Source: Enterovirga rhinocerotis
GTDB taxonomy: Bacteria > Pseudomonadota > Alphaproteobacteria > Rhizobiales > Beijerinckiaceae
Assembly (NCBI RefSeq): GCF_004363955.1
Contig: NZ_SNZR01000011.1
Location: 930,001-994,000, forward strand
DNA length: 64,000 bases
Direction: 5' to 3'
This document shows positions 25,491-34,138 of this stretch, piece by piece; positions within the stretch are counted from its first letter, which is position 1; each line of letters starts with the position of its first letter. The notes under the pieces were generated by a model, which worked only from the letters and a program-made list of their open reading frames with translations, was not told the origin of the DNA and ran no database searches. The translations under genes were made by a program, and so were the position numbers.

Positions 25491-27011
25491 TCACGCGCCG
25501 ATGAGCGCGAGCGCCTTCTCCGCCACGGCGGCCGCGTCCCGATCCGCGGCGAGATGCGGCCAGTCGGGCGCGGCGCCTCGGCGCGCGATCTGGGCGAGGA
25601 CCACGTCGGGCGTCGCGTCGGACGGGTCGCCGCGTCGTGCGGCGACGCGCCGGATCAGCACCTCCTCCGGCGCGTCGAGCCAGACCCCCTGGAAGCGCAG
25701 GCCGGCCTCGCGGGCGATCCAGGCCATGCGGTCGCGGTCCTCCTGCCGGTCGAAGACCGCGTCCGCGACGACCGCCCATCCCTGGGGAAGGATGGCCCGC
25801 GCCGTCTGGCCGATCGCGTCGTAGGTGCGTGCGGAGGCCTCCGCCCGGTAGGCCTCGGGCGGCAGCCGCGTTTCGGGGGCGACGCCGAACAGCCGCTTCC
25901 TCAGCCGGTCGCTCGAGGCGATGCGGGCGCCGGGCGCGAGGCCGATATGCGGGGCGAGCGCCGCCGCCACGGTCGACTTCCCGGAGCCCGAAAAGCCGCC
26001 GACCGCGACGAGGATCGCCGGCTTCGCGTCGAGCAGCCGGAGGCCGAGATCGAGATAGGCCCTCGCCTCCGCCGTCAGGGCCTCCGCTTTCTCATCCGCT
26101 CGGGCGGCGCTCGTCGCGCTCACATGGGCGCGCACCGAGGCCCTGACGGCCATGAAAAAGGGCAGCAGCGCGAGATCGGCTTCGTCTCCCGTGATGTCGA
26201 GGTAGCGGTTGAAGAGCGCGTTGGCCAAGCCGGCAAGGCCGCGATGCCAGAGGTCCATCAGCACGAAGGCGAGATCGTAGAGGACGTCCGTCGTCGCGAG
26301 GTCCTCGTCGAATTCGAGGCAGTCGAAGAGGACCGGCTTGCCCTCCGCCAGATAGATGTTGCGCAGATGCAGGTCGCCGTGACAGCGGCGGACCCGCCCC
26401 TCCCGCTCCCGCTTCTCGATCAGCGGCGCGAGCCGGGCGAGGGCGGCACGAAGCGTCCCGGTCAGGCGGGCGCAATCCTCGCGCGGCAGAACGCTCGTCT
26501 CGGCGAAGGCGCGTTCGTTGAGGGCGAGGACGCGCTCCATCCGCGCGGTCCCCTCGGCCTCGGCGGCAGGCTCGGCCGAGCCATGGAGCGCGGCGACGCT
26601 GGCCGCGAGCGCCGCCATGTCGGCAGGCGTGAGCCGTCCCTGCCGCGCCTGGTCGTCGAGGATGAGGCTTTGGTCGAAGCGCCTCATGGCGAGCACGGCA
26701 TCGACGAGCGGGCCGGCGCCGTCGAGAGCCAGCGTCCCGTCCGCTTCGCGCGTGATGCGATGGACGCCGCGGTAGAGATCCGGCGCCGTGCGACGGTTGA
26801 GCTCGAACTCGCGCCGGGCAAGGGCGAGGCGCCGCTCGGGCGTCGACAGGTCGAGATAGGGTAGCGCGACGGCGCGTTTGAGCTTCAGCGCGCGCGGGCC
26901 GGCGAGGAACACGCGGGAGATGTGGGTGACGATCGTCTCGACCGGCTCCCCGCCGGTCGCCATGACACTTTCGACGAACCGGATCGTCTCGCTCTGCTCG
27001 GAGGCCGACAT
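25491..27011 (-). CDS. Bifunctional aminoglycoside phosphotransferase-like / P-loop kinase-like protein
   Basis: A 506-residue protein with two parts. Residues ~30-320 resemble the APH/choline kinase fold, with VRRCHGDLHLRNIYL (catalytic HGDLH) and VLFDCLEFDEDL (metal-binding Asp). Residues ~325-506 are a P-loop ATPase with VAVGGFSGSGKSTVAAAL (Walker A) and VVADAVFDRQEDRDRM. Proteins of this two-domain type are common in proteobacteria, and their substrate is unknown. The start ATG 27011 has GGGAGAG about six bases upstream. Confidence 0.82.
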   Translation of the reverse strand: MSASEQSETIRFVESVMATGGEPVETIVTHISRVFLAGPRALKLKRAVALPYLDLSTPERRLALARREFELNRRTAPDLYRGVHRITREADGTLALDGAGPLVDAVLAMRRFDQSLILDDQARQGRLTPADMAALAASVAALHGSAEPAAEAEGTARMERVLALNERAFAETSVLPREDCARLTGTLRAALARLAPLIEKREREGRVRRCHGDLHLRNIYLAEGKPVLFDCLEFDEDLATTDVLYDLAFVLMDLWHRGLAGLANALFNRYLDITGDEADLALLPFFMAVRASVRAHVSATSAARADEKAEALTAEARAYLDLGLRLLDAKPAILVAVGGFSGSGKSTVAAALAPHIGLAPGARIASSDRLRKRLFGVAPETRLPPEAYRAEASARTYDAIGQTARAILPQGWAVVADAVFDRQEDRDRMAWIAREAGLRFQGVWLDAPEEVLIRRVAARRGDPSDATPDVVLAQIARRGAAPDWPHLAADRDAAAVAEKALALIGA

Positions 27012-27100
27012 GCGCTCTCCCGGCTGGCGCGTCGGAGGGAAAGTGCCGGCGGCATGCGCCGCCGACACCGATCGGCCCTGGAGCCCGATCCGCGCCGGGA

Positions 27101-28486
27101 CTAGGCCGCTGGCATGCCCGCCGCGATCCAGGCCTGGGTGTCTTCGAGGGCGCGGGCGAAGCGCGCGATGACCTCGTCGACCTGCTTTTCGGTGATGATC
27201 ATCGGCGGGCAGAAGGCGATCGAATCCTGCATGTTGCGGATGATCAGGCCGTGCTCCTGGGCACGCTCGAAGAGGTACGTGCCGACCTTGCCGGGCGGAT
27301 CGAACTTCTCCTTCGTCGCCTTGTCCTTGACGATCTCGACCGCGCCGATCAGGCCGACGCCGCGGACCTCGCCGACGAGCGGATGGTTGGCGAAGCCACG
27401 CAGGGCTTTCTGCAGATGGGCGCCGACCGTCGCGGCGTTCTGAACGAGGCCGCGCTCCTCGATGATCGCGAGGTTCTCGAGGCCCACCGCCGTCGCGACC
27501 GGGTGTCCGCTGGCCGTGTAGCCGTGGCCGAAGGTGCCGAGCGTCTCGCTGTGATCGGCGACGGCCTGATAGATTGCGTCGCTGAACACCACCGCCGCGA
27601 GCGGCTGGTAGGACGAGGTGATCTGCTTCGACAGGACCAGCATGTCCGGCCGGATGTTGAAGTGCTCGCTGGCGAACATGGTGCCGATGCGGCCGAAGCC
27701 GTTGATGACCTCGTCCGCGACGACGAGGATGTCGTTCTTCCGGCAGATCTCCTGCACCCGCTCCCAGTAGCCGACCGGCGGCACGACCACGCCGCCCGCG
27801 CCCGTCACCGGCTCACCGATGAAGGCGGCGATCGTGTCCGCGCCCTCCTCGGCGATCACGTCCTCGAGTTCCTTGGCGAGCCGGTCGGTGAAGGCCTGCT
27901 CGCTCTCGCCCGGCAGGCCGAAGCGGTAGAAATGCGGCGTCGTGATGTGGCGGACGAAGGGGAGGGGAAGGTCGAAGCCCTTCTGGTTCACCTGGATGCC
28001 GGTGAGGCTGCCCGAGGCCACGGTGATGCCGTGGTAGCCGCCGACGCGCGCGATGAACTTCTTCTTGTTCGGGCGGCCCAGCGCGTTGTTGTAGTACCAG
28101 GCGATCTTGACGACCGTATCGTTCGCCTCGGAGCCCGAATTGGTGAAGAAGACGTGGTCGAGGCCGGCAGGCGTGATCTTGACCAGCTTCTCGGCGAGCG
28201 CGATCGAGGGCTCGTGCGACTTGTGCGTGAAGGTGTGATAGTAGGGCAGCTTGCTCATCTGCCGGGTCGCGGCCTCGACGAGCCGCTTCTCGCCGAAGCC
28301 GACGCCGACGCTCCACAGGCCCGCCATGCCCTCGATATATTCGCGGCCCTGGTCGTCATAGACGTGGATGCCTTCGCCCCGCTCGATCACCATCGGCCCG
28401 ATGCGCTCGTGGCGGCGGGCATTGGTGTAGGGGTGCATCTGGTAGGCGATGTCCCGGGCCTGGAGGGAATTGGGCAGGACGGTCAT
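27101..28486 (-). CDS. Class III pyridoxal phosphate aminotransferase (aspartate aminotransferase family)
   Basis: A 461-residue enzyme of the omega-amino acid transaminase type. Blocks: IEGMAGLWSVGVGFG, TNSGSEANDTVVK (phosphate binding), ILVVADEVINGFGRIG (PLP ring Asp) and LVLSKQITSSYQPLAAV, where the lysine forms the Schiff base. It closely resembles enzymes that act on putrescine, beta-alanine or gamma-aminobutyrate with pyruvate. The exact amine cannot be told. The start at ATG 28486 has GGAG about nine bases upstream. The leader contains two strong hairpins (28511-28548 and 28566-28593). Confidence 0.9.
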   Translation of the reverse strand: MTVLPNSLQARDIAYQMHPYTNARRHERIGPMVIERGEGIHVYDDQGREYIEGMAGLWSVGVGFGEKRLVEAATRQMSKLPYYHTFTHKSHEPSIALAEKLVKITPAGLDHVFFTNSGSEANDTVVKIAWYYNNALGRPNKKKFIARVGGYHGITVASGSLTGIQVNQKGFDLPLPFVRHITTPHFYRFGLPGESEQAFTDRLAKELEDVIAEEGADTIAAFIGEPVTGAGGVVVPPVGYWERVQEICRKNDILVVADEVINGFGRIGTMFASEHFNIRPDMLVLSKQITSSYQPLAAVVFSDAIYQAVADHSETLGTFGHGYTASGHPVATAVGLENLAIIEERGLVQNAATVGAHLQKALRGFANHPLVGEVRGVGLIGAVEIVKDKATKEKFDPPGKVGTYLFERAQEHGLIIRNMQDSIAFCPPMIITEKQVDEVIARFARALEDTQAWIAAGMPAA

Positions 28487-28510
28487 CAGGGAACATCTCC
28501 GAAATGGGCG

Positions 28511-28593
28511 GACGCCCGCGATGGGGCGCCCGTTAGCGGGCGGGCGTCGGGTCCCATGTAGCTGAAGAGACGGCGCAAGCGCCACCCGTCTCT
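28511..28593 (-). promoter_or_regulatory. Structured leader upstream of the aminotransferase gene
   Basis: Two inverted repeats lie between 25 and 110 bases upstream of the start. One has perfect 9 bp arms (GACGCCCGC at 28511-28519 and GCGGGCGTC at 28540-28548) around a second hairpin-prone loop. The other has 8 bp arms (AGAGACGG at 28566-28573 and CCGTCTCT at 28586-28593). I do not recognise a known riboswitch class. An attenuator or regulatory leader is an inference. Confidence 0.4.
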
Positions 28594-28741
28594 CTGCTGC
28601 GACGCAAGGCAACTGCCGCCCGGCGCGGCATTTCGCATCCGCCCGTCAACTCGCTCCACGGGACGGCGGCTTTGCGGGGCATCCTTCTGGATTCCGGTCG
28701 ATCCGCGTGCTCAGATGCGGCCCTCCCCGATCAGAAATCGC

Positions 28742-29296
28742 ATGCCCTTCTATTTCGCCTATGGCTCGAACATGGACCGTGCCGCGATGGCCGCGCGCTG
28801 TCCCCGTGCACGCATGCTCGGCCTCGCCCGGCTCGAGCGGCATCGGCTGGCGCTGATGCGCGAGGGCTATCTCACCGTGATGCGGGATCCGCGCCGGGCC
28901 GTGCACGGCCTCCTGTGGGATCTGCCGCTCGCCGACATGCCCGCGCTGGATCGCTACGAGGGCGTGTCCGCCGGTCTCTACACCAAGATGCAGCAGCCGG
29001 TGGTCGGCGAAGCCGGCATCCGCAAGGCGCTGGTCTATCTCGGCACCAATGCAGGGTCCGGCGCGCCGGCCCCAGGCTATCTCGAGGGCGTGCTCGACGC
29101 GGCGGTCCAGGCCGGCCTGCCGCCGGCCGCGCTGGCCGAGATCACGGCCTTGGCCGGAGGGCGGATCGGCCGGCCCGGGCCCGCGGCTCCCGCGCGGCCA
29201 CCCGCGGGTCCGGTCGCCGCCGTCCGCCCGACGCGGGCGACGCCGCGCGACGCGCCCCGCCCTGCCACGAAGCCCGGCTGGAATTGGACACCGTGA
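28742..29296 (+). CDS. Gamma-glutamylcyclotransferase family protein (AIG2-like)
   Basis: A 184-residue protein opening with [19 protein letters not shown], the GGCT substrate loop (YGSN), and continuing with [28 protein letters not shown], where the glutamate of DRYEG matches the catalytic position. The last ~50 residues are a Pro/Arg/Ala-rich tail that is probably disordered. Family members cyclise gamma-glutamyl amines or peptides to 5-oxoproline. The start at ATG 28742 fits the domain. The stop overlaps the GTG of the acylphosphatase gene. Confidence 0.85.
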   Translation: MPFYFAYGSNMDRAAMAARCPRARMLGLARLERHRLALMREGYLTVMRDPRRAVHGLLWDLPLADMPALDRYEGVSAGLYTKMQQPVVGEAGIRKALVYLGTNAGSGAPAPGYLEGVLDAAVQAGLPPAALAEITALAGGRIGRPGPAAPARPPAGPVAAVRPTRATPRDAPRPATKPGWNWTP

Positions 29297-29583
29297 GCGA
29301 GGCCACGCAGGTCCGAGCCATCATCCACGGTCGTGTCCAGGGCGTCGGCTTTCGCGCCTGGACGGCATCGACGGCGCGCGAGGCCGGGCTCGACGGCTGG
29401 GTGCGCAACCGGCGCGACGGCACGGTCGAGGCCGTCTTCCGCGGTCCTGAGGAGCGGGTGCGGGCAATGCTCGACCTCTGCCGCGAAGGGCCGCCCGCGG
29501 CGCGCGTGGATCGGATCGAGACCGGGCCGGCGGAACCGGGCGAGGCCGTGACGACGGGCTTCGAGCAGCGGCCGACCGTTTAG
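29293..29583 (+). CDS. acyP: Acylphosphatase
   Basis: A 96-residue enzyme that hydrolyses acyl phosphates. The signature [39 protein letters not shown] carries the catalytic Arg (VGFRAW) and Asn (VRNRRDG). The GTG start at 29293 overlaps the preceding stop (GTGA), so it is translationally coupled to the gamma-glutamylcyclotransferase-like gene. Confidence 0.93.
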   Translation: MSEATQVRAIIHGRVQGVGFRAWTASTAREAGLDGWVRNRRDGTVEAVFRGPEERVRAMLDLCREGPPAARVDRIETGPAEPGEAVTTGFEQRPTV

Positions 29584-29587
29584 GAGC

Positions 29588-30145
29588 CTACAGCTTCCGG
29601 TCGATCGTGAGCTTCTGGAAACCCTTGCCGGCGAGGGCGGGGCGCTTCGCGGACAGGATGCGCGAGTTGATGCCCTGCCAGCCGATCTCGCCCGAAAGCC
29701 GGCCGTATTCGATCTTGGGGCAGCGGTTCATGATCACGGTCACGCCCTTCGCCTCGGCGAGGGCGGCGGCCTCGTCGTTGCGGACGGAGAGCTGCATCCA
29801 GATCACCTTCGGCAGGGGATCGAGCGCGAGGGCCTCCTTCGTCACGCCGAGCGCGTCGGCGCTGTTGCGGAAGATCTCGACCATGTCCACCGGCCGCCCG
29901 ATCGCGGCGAGCGAGCCGTAGCAGGGCGCGCCGAGGAGCGTCTTCACCGCGAGTTTCGGATTGACGGGCAGGACCTCGTAGCCGCGCTCGAGCATGTATT
30001 TCACGACGATGTAGCTCGGTCGCGCCGGATTGTCGGAGGCGCCGACGAGCGCGATCGACTTCACCTCGCGCATGAGCCGGCGGATCAGCGCGTCGGCATA
30101 GCTGTCGTGGTGGGCGAGGGGAGGCGTGGGCGAGGCGGCGTCCAT
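29588..30145 (-). CDS. CoA-binding domain protein (YccU-like)
   Basis: A 185-residue Rossmann-type CoA-binding protein: IALVGASDNPARPSYIVVKYMLERGYEVLPVNPK near residue 34, PVDMVEIFRNSADALGV, and WMQLSVRNDEAAALAEAKGVTVIMNRCPKIEYGR. These small proteins bind CoA, and their function is not established. The ATG 30145 is preferred over GTG 30151 because GGGGGAG lies five bases before it. Its 5' end touches the stop of the enoyl-CoA hydratase gene, so the two form an operon. Confidence 0.85.
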   Translation of the reverse strand: MDAASPTPPLAHHDSYADALIRRLMREVKSIALVGASDNPARPSYIVVKYMLERGYEVLPVNPKLAVKTLLGAPCYGSLAAIGRPVDMVEIFRNSADALGVTKEALALDPLPKVIWMQLSVRNDEAAALAEAKGVTVIMNRCPKIEYGRLSGEIGWQGINSRILSAKRPALAGKGFQKLTIDRKL

Positions 30146-30147
30146 GA

Positions 30148-30963
30148 TCACTCCCCCGTCCAGACCGGCTGGCGCTTCTCCAGCACGGCGCCGATGCCCT
30201 CTTCGGCGTCGCGTGCCAGCATGTTCTCGGCCATGACGCGGGAGGCGTGGTCGTAGGCGTCGGCGAGCGGCATCTCCGCCTGTTCGTAGAAGGCCTTCTT
30301 GCCGATCCGCACCGTCAGCGCCGATTTCGAGGCAATGATCGCGGCGAGCCGCATCGCTTCCGCCAGGGCGTCCCCGGCCGGCACGACCCGGTTCACGAGG
30401 CCCATCCGCGCCGCCTCGCCGGCCGGCAGCATCTCGCCGAGGAGCAGCATCTCCATGGCGTGCTTACGCGACAGGTTGCGCGACAGGGCGACCATCGGCG
30501 TCGAGCAGAACAGGCCGATATTGACGCCCGGCGTGCAGAACCGCGCCTCCTCGCCGGCGACCGCGAGGTCGCAGCTCGCGACGAGCTGGCAGCCGGCGGC
30601 CGTGGCGACGCCCTCGACCGCCGCGATGACCGGCTGCGGCAGACGCACGATTCGCTGCATCATGGCCGAGCAGCGGGCGAGGACATCCACGAAATAGGCG
30701 CGGCCCCGGTCGGCATCGCGCCGGCGGGCCGTCATCTCCTTGAGGTCGTGCCCGGCGGAGAAGACCGGGCCGCCGGCGGCGAGCACGACCGCCTTGATGC
30801 TCCGGTCCTCGGCGATCCGGTCGAGGCTGTGGCTCAATTCGCCGATCAGCGTCTCGGACAGTGCGTTGCGCGCCGCCGGGCGGTTGAGCGTGAGGATCGA
30901 GACGCCGTCGCGGTCTTCGCGCAGGAGCGAGGGGTCGGCGTCGCGGATCGGCTGGGCATTCAT
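30148..30963 (-). CDS. Enoyl-CoA hydratase/isomerase family protein
   Basis: A 271-residue crotonase-fold protein: VSILTLNRPAARNALSETL, VFSAGHDLKEM (oxyanion hole region) and GVATAAGCQLVASCDLAVA. The positions normally holding two catalytic glutamates read ATAAGCQL and FCTPGVNIGLFCS, so the usual acid residues do not appear and the reaction may differ from plain hydration. It is the first gene of an operon with the CoA-binding protein. Confidence 0.85.
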   Translation of the reverse strand: MNAQPIRDADPSLLREDRDGVSILTLNRPAARNALSETLIGELSHSLDRIAEDRSIKAVVLAAGGPVFSAGHDLKEMTARRRDADRGRAYFVDVLARCSAMMQRIVRLPQPVIAAVEGVATAAGCQLVASCDLAVAGEEARFCTPGVNIGLFCSTPMVALSRNLSRKHAMEMLLLGEMLPAGEAARMGLVNRVVPAGDALAEAMRLAAIIASKSALTVRIGKKAFYEQAEMPLADAYDHASRVMAENMLARDAEEGIGAVLEKRQPVWTGE

Positions 30964-31043
30964 CGTTCTGGTCCCATCATTGGTCCTATTGTCGGATGAG
31001 GCGGCAATGGTGCAAGTCGCCCCGAACGGGAGGGTATGTCGGG

Positions 31044-31475
31044 ATGGCGGCTGGACCTGTCATGAGCGTCGCGGAGATCGAGGCGTTCCTCGACCGCGAA
31101 TTCCCTCAGATCCATCTCGGCGGCCGCGTCTATTCGGTCGAGGCCGTGGGGCCGATGACGGCCCGGATGCGGCTTGCGGCCGACGAGCGCCACCTGCGGC
31201 CGGGCGGCACTGTCTCGGGTCCTGCGATGATGACGCTTGCCGATCTCGTCCTCTATGTCGCGATCCTCGCCCAGATCGGCCCGGTGGGGCTCGCGGTGAC
31301 GACGAACCTCTCCTTCAACTTCCTGCGCAAGCCCGAACCCGGCGACCTCGTCGCCGAGTGCCGCCTCCTGAAGCTCGGCAAGCGCCTCGCGGTCGGCGAG
31401 GCGAGCGTGTTCTCGGGCGCCTCGCCGGAGGCCGTCTGCCACGCGACCGGGACGTATTCGATCCCGCCGCGATGA
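31044..31475 (+). CDS. PaaI family hotdog-fold thioesterase
   Basis: A 143-residue hotdog protein. The segments HLRPGGTVSGPAMMTLADLVLYVAIL (substrate helix with the acidic Asp) and AVTTNLSFNFLRKPEPGDLVAECRLLKLGKRLAVGEASVF are typical of the PaaI group, which hydrolyses acyl-CoA thioesters. It is divergent from the enoyl-CoA hydratase gene, whose chemistry also concerns CoA esters. The start could be ATG 31044 or ATG 31062. Confidence 0.85.
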   Translation: MAAGPVMSVAEIEAFLDREFPQIHLGGRVYSVEAVGPMTARMRLAADERHLRPGGTVSGPAMMTLADLVLYVAILAQIGPVGLAVTTNLSFNFLRKPEPGDLVAECRLLKLGKRLAVGEASVFSGASPEAVCHATGTYSIPPR

Positions 31476-31506
31476 GTGGTAAGCTTCGCCGAGAAAGGCT
31501 CACGCG

Positions 31507-31770
31507 ATGGCCATGCACGCATTGAAGGCCGACATTCCGGAACCCCTCGCCGACAAGCTGGCGGAGGTGGCGGAGCAACTGCACCTGACGACCGATACGG
31601 CGGTCAGCGAGGCCTTGGGGAACTGGCTCGCGCTGCAGGAAAAGCGTCGTTTGATGACTCTGGAGGCCATGGCCTCGATCGAGGCCGGCCAGTTCGTCGA
31701 GCATGAAGATGTCCGAGCGTGGATCGACAGTCTGGAAAGCGATGACCCGCTCCCGATGCCGCGGCCGTGA
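31507..31770 (+). CDS. Ribbon-helix-helix-type antitoxin (CopG/ParD-like)
   Basis: An 87-residue protein: MHALKADIPEPLADKLAEVAEQLHLTTDTAVSEALGNWL, a ribbon-helix-helix pattern, followed by an acidic C-terminal tail (ASIEAGQFVEHEDVRAWIDSLESDD) that would wrap the toxin. It is the upstream partner of the overlapping ParE-like gene and should also repress its own promoter. Confidence 0.82.
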   Translation: MAMHALKADIPEPLADKLAEVAEQLHLTTDTAVSEALGNWLALQEKRRLMTLEAMASIEAGQFVEHEDVRAWIDSLESDDPLPMPRP

Positions 31771-32045
31771 AGGTTCGGTGGTCGCCTGAAGCGGTGGGCG
31801 ACCTGAAGCGGCTCCATGGCTTCCTCGCGAAGGTCAATCCGCTTGCGGCCGTTCGGACCCTTCGTCGCCTCGAATCGGCCCCCGACAGGTTGATCGCCCA
31901 TCCACGCATCGGTCGGCGGCTGGAGGTCGAGCCTGCCGCACGGGAGGTCCGCAGCTTCTTCGAGCGCCAGTACGAGATGAGGTACGAGATTCAAGGGGAG
32001 ACCATCTACATTCTGCGCGTATGGCACGGTCGCGAAGACCGGTAG
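31767..32045 (+). CDS. ParE/RelE superfamily toxin
   Basis: A 92-residue protein with the fold pattern VRWSPEAVGDLKRLHGFLAKVNPLAA, IAHPRIGRRLEVEPAAREVRSFF and YEMRYEIQGETIYILRVWHGREDR. The WHGRED ending is common in ParE toxins, which act on DNA gyrase; other members are mRNA interferases. The GTG start overlaps the antitoxin stop in GTGA. Confidence 0.87.
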   Translation: MKVRWSPEAVGDLKRLHGFLAKVNPLAAVRTLRRLESAPDRLIAHPRIGRRLEVEPAAREVRSFFERQYEMRYEIQGETIYILRVWHGREDR

Positions 32046-32060
32046 CCGATTGCGGCGGGG

Positions 32061-32080
32061 TGAGGTAATATGATACCTCA
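32061..32080. repeat. Perfect inverted repeat after the toxin gene
   Basis: TGAGGTA-atatga-TACCTCA. It lies 16 bp after the toxin stop and about 140 bp before rplM. It has no following T-run, so it is not a standard terminator. It may be an operator or a Rho-independent remnant. Confidence 0.5.
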
Positions 32081-32217
32081 TGCCCTAAATCGCTGAATTC
32101 CAGCGCTTTTCGCTTGACCACGATCCGCCATATGCCTAAACGGCTGCCATCCGCCGCCGCGGTTTCGCGTGCGGCGTTTCGTTATGGGCGGGACTTCCGC
32201 CCCATGTGGAATTTCCG

Positions 32218-32679
32218 ATGAAGACTTTCTCCCTCAAGCCGGCCGACGTCGAGAAGAAGTGGGTCGTGATCGATGCGGAGGGCCTCGTGGTGGGCCGTCT
32301 CGCCTCGATCGTCGCCATGCGTCTGCGCGGCAAGCACAAGCCGGCCTACACCCCCCATGTCGATTGCGGCGACAACGTCATCGTCATCAATGCCGACAAG
32401 GTGAAGTTCACCGGCCGCAAGCTGGAGCAGAAGGTGTACTACCACCACACCGGCTATATCGGCGGCATCAAGGAGCGTTCGGCCAAGTCCATCATGGCCG
32501 GCAAGTTCCCCGAGCGCATCGTCGAGAAGGCCGTCGAGCGGATGCTGCCGCGCGGCCCGCTCTTCCGCCAGATCCTTGGCAATCTGCGCGTCTACAAGGG
32601 CGCCGAGCATCCCCACGTCGCCCAGTCGCCCGAGGCGCTCGACGTCGGGGCTCTCAACCGCAAGAACGTGAGCAACTGA
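32218..32679 (+). CDS. rplM: 50S ribosomal protein L13
   Basis: L13 binds 23S rRNA early in assembly of the large subunit. The 153 residues show [50 protein letters not shown] and [14 protein letters not shown]. It is followed after one base by rpsI in the usual L13-S9 operon. The leader has a hairpin just before the start (ATGGGCGG at 32184 pairing with CCGCCCCAT at 32197-32205). Confidence 0.97.
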   Translation: MKTFSLKPADVEKKWVVIDAEGLVVGRLASIVAMRLRGKHKPAYTPHVDCGDNVIVINADKVKFTGRKLEQKVYYHHTGYIGGIKERSAKSIMAGKFPERIVEKAVERMLPRGPLFRQILGNLRVYKGAEHPHVAQSPEALDVGALNRKNVSN

Positions 32680-32680
32680 C

Positions 32681-33160
32681 ATGGCCGTCCTCCAGTCCCT
32701 CGCCGATCTCGGCCAGTCGGTCAGCGGCACCGAGAACCAGGACGCTCCCGTCCGTGAGAAGAAGGTCGACGCCCAGGGTCGCGCCTACGCGACCGGCAAG
32801 CGCAAGGACGCGGTCGCCCGCGTCTGGATCAAGCCGGGCACCGGCAAGATCACGGTCAACGACCGCGACGTGGAGGTCTATTTCGCGCGCCCCGTGCTGC
32901 GCATGATCATCCAGCAGCCGCTCGATGTCGCGAGCCGCAAGGACCAGTACGACATCGTCGTCACGGTCGCCGGCGGCGGGCTCTCGGGCCAGGCTGGCGC
33001 GGTCCGTCATGGCCTCTCCAAGGCGCTGACCCATTACGAGCCGGAACTGCGCTCGCCGCTGAAGCGCGAGGGCTTCCTCACCCGCGACTCGCGCGTCGTC
33101 GAGCGCAAGAAGTACGGCCGCAAGAAGGCCCGCCGGTCGTTCCAGTTCTCGAAGCGCTGA
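32681..33160 (+). CDS. rpsI: 30S ribosomal protein S9
   Basis: S9 is in the head of the small subunit and its C-terminal arm reaches the P-site tRNA. The 159 residues have an alphaproteobacterial N-terminal extension of ~35 residues, then [40 protein letters not shown] and the basic tail [17 protein letters not shown]. The second gene of the rplM operon. Confidence 0.97.
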   Translation: MAVLQSLADLGQSVSGTENQDAPVREKKVDAQGRAYATGKRKDAVARVWIKPGTGKITVNDRDVEVYFARPVLRMIIQQPLDVASRKDQYDIVVTVAGGGLSGQAGAVRHGLSKALTHYEPELRSPLKREGFLTRDSRVVERKKYGRKKARRSFQFSKR

Positions 33161-33184
33161 AAACTGCGATCATCGGTTTTTTCG

Positions 33185-33210
33185 AGGGCGGCCTGCGGGC
33201 CGCCCTTTTT
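33185..33210 (+). terminator. Rho-independent terminator of rplM-rpsI
   Basis: AGGGCGGCC (33185-33193) pairs with GGCCGCCCT (33198-33206) across a TGCG loop and is followed by a T-run. It lies 25 bp after the rpsI stop. Confidence 0.9.
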
Positions 33211-33266
33211 CGTTTGCGATCCCTTCGAGGCCCATCGCGCCCTGCTGCACCGCGCTCGATCAGGGA

Positions 33267-34136
33267 TCAATCCGCCGGCCCGCGCGGGATGTGGCGCAGC
33301 TTGTCGGGGTTTCGCACGACGTAGATCCCGACCACCTTGCCGTCCGCGATCTCGAGCGCCGTCGTCTGGAGCGTGTCGTCGGCCTCGATCGTCACGAAGC
33401 CGGGCAGGCCGTTGATCCGGCCATAGCGCAGGAGGCGCGAGGGATGCGCCTGGAAGAGACGCGCGAGGCCGGCATGGAGGCGCAGGACGTCTTCGAGGCC
33501 GGCGATCGGCTCGGCGACGGCTGGCTTTCGTCCCCCGCCATCGGCCCGGATGACCACGTCCGCCGCGAGCAGCCCCCGCAGCCGGTCCATGTCTCCGTCG
33601 CGGGAGGCCTGGAAGAAGGCGGCCGCCATCGCCAGGCCCCGCTCCCTCGACAGCGGAAAACGCGGCCGGCCGGCCCGGACATGCGCGCGGGCGCGGCTCG
33701 CGAGCTGACGGCAGGCTGCCTCGTCCCGCCCGATCGTGCCGGCGATCTCGGCGAAGCTCGCGCCGAAGACGTCGTGGAGCAGGAAGGCCGCCCGCTCGAG
33801 CGGCGAGAGCCGTTCGAGCGCGAGGAGGAGAGGCAGGGTGACGTCCTCGATCTCGTCGGCTTCGTCCTCGACGACGGGTTCCGGCAGCCAGGGACCGACA
33901 TAGATCTCGCGCCGGCGACGGGCGGATTTCAGCACGTCGAGGCAAAGCCGGATGACGGTCCGGCGCAGGAACGCCTCCGGTTCGCCGACCGCCTCGCGAT
34001 CGGCCGCCTGCCAGCGCAGGAAGGCGTCCTGCGCGACGTCCTCCGCATCGGCGACCGAGCCCAGCATCCGGTAGGCGATGCGGATGAGGCGCGGCCGGAA
34101 CGGCTCGAAGGAGGCGGCCGCGTCGGCCCCGGCCAT
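33267..34136 (-). CDS. ECF41-type RNA polymerase sigma factor with SnoaL-like C-terminal domain
   Basis: A 289-residue sigma factor. Region 2 is at the N-terminus (FEPFRPRLIRIAYRMLGSVADAEDVAQDAFLRW), region 4 around residues 105-155 (SPLERAAFLLHDVFGASFAEIAGTIGRDEAACRQLASRAR). The C-terminal ~120 residues form a SnoaL-like regulatory domain. The three ECF41 signatures are all present: WLPEP in the linker, DGGGRK (normally DGGGK) and NPDKL near the end. In this group the C-terminal domain replaces a classical anti-sigma factor. The gene directly follows a carboxymuconolactone decarboxylase-like gene, the expected target. Confidence 0.92.
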   Translation of the reverse strand: MAGADAAASFEPFRPRLIRIAYRMLGSVADAEDVAQDAFLRWQAADREAVGEPEAFLRRTVIRLCLDVLKSARRRREIYVGPWLPEPVVEDEADEIEDVTLPLLLALERLSPLERAAFLLHDVFGASFAEIAGTIGRDEAACRQLASRARAHVRAGRPRFPLSRERGLAMAAAFFQASRDGDMDRLRGLLAADVVIRADGGGRKPAVAEPIAGLEDVLRLHAGLARLFQAHPSRLLRYGRINGLPGFVTIEADDTLQTTALEIADGKVVGIYVVRNPDKLRHIPRGPAD

Positions 34137-34138
34137 GG

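Noticed and set aside
28672-28738. Longer start for the acylphosphatase reading frame
   Set aside because: The frame is open upstream but overlaps the gamma-glutamylcyclotransferase gene; GTG 29293 gives the standard size and a GTGA overlap.
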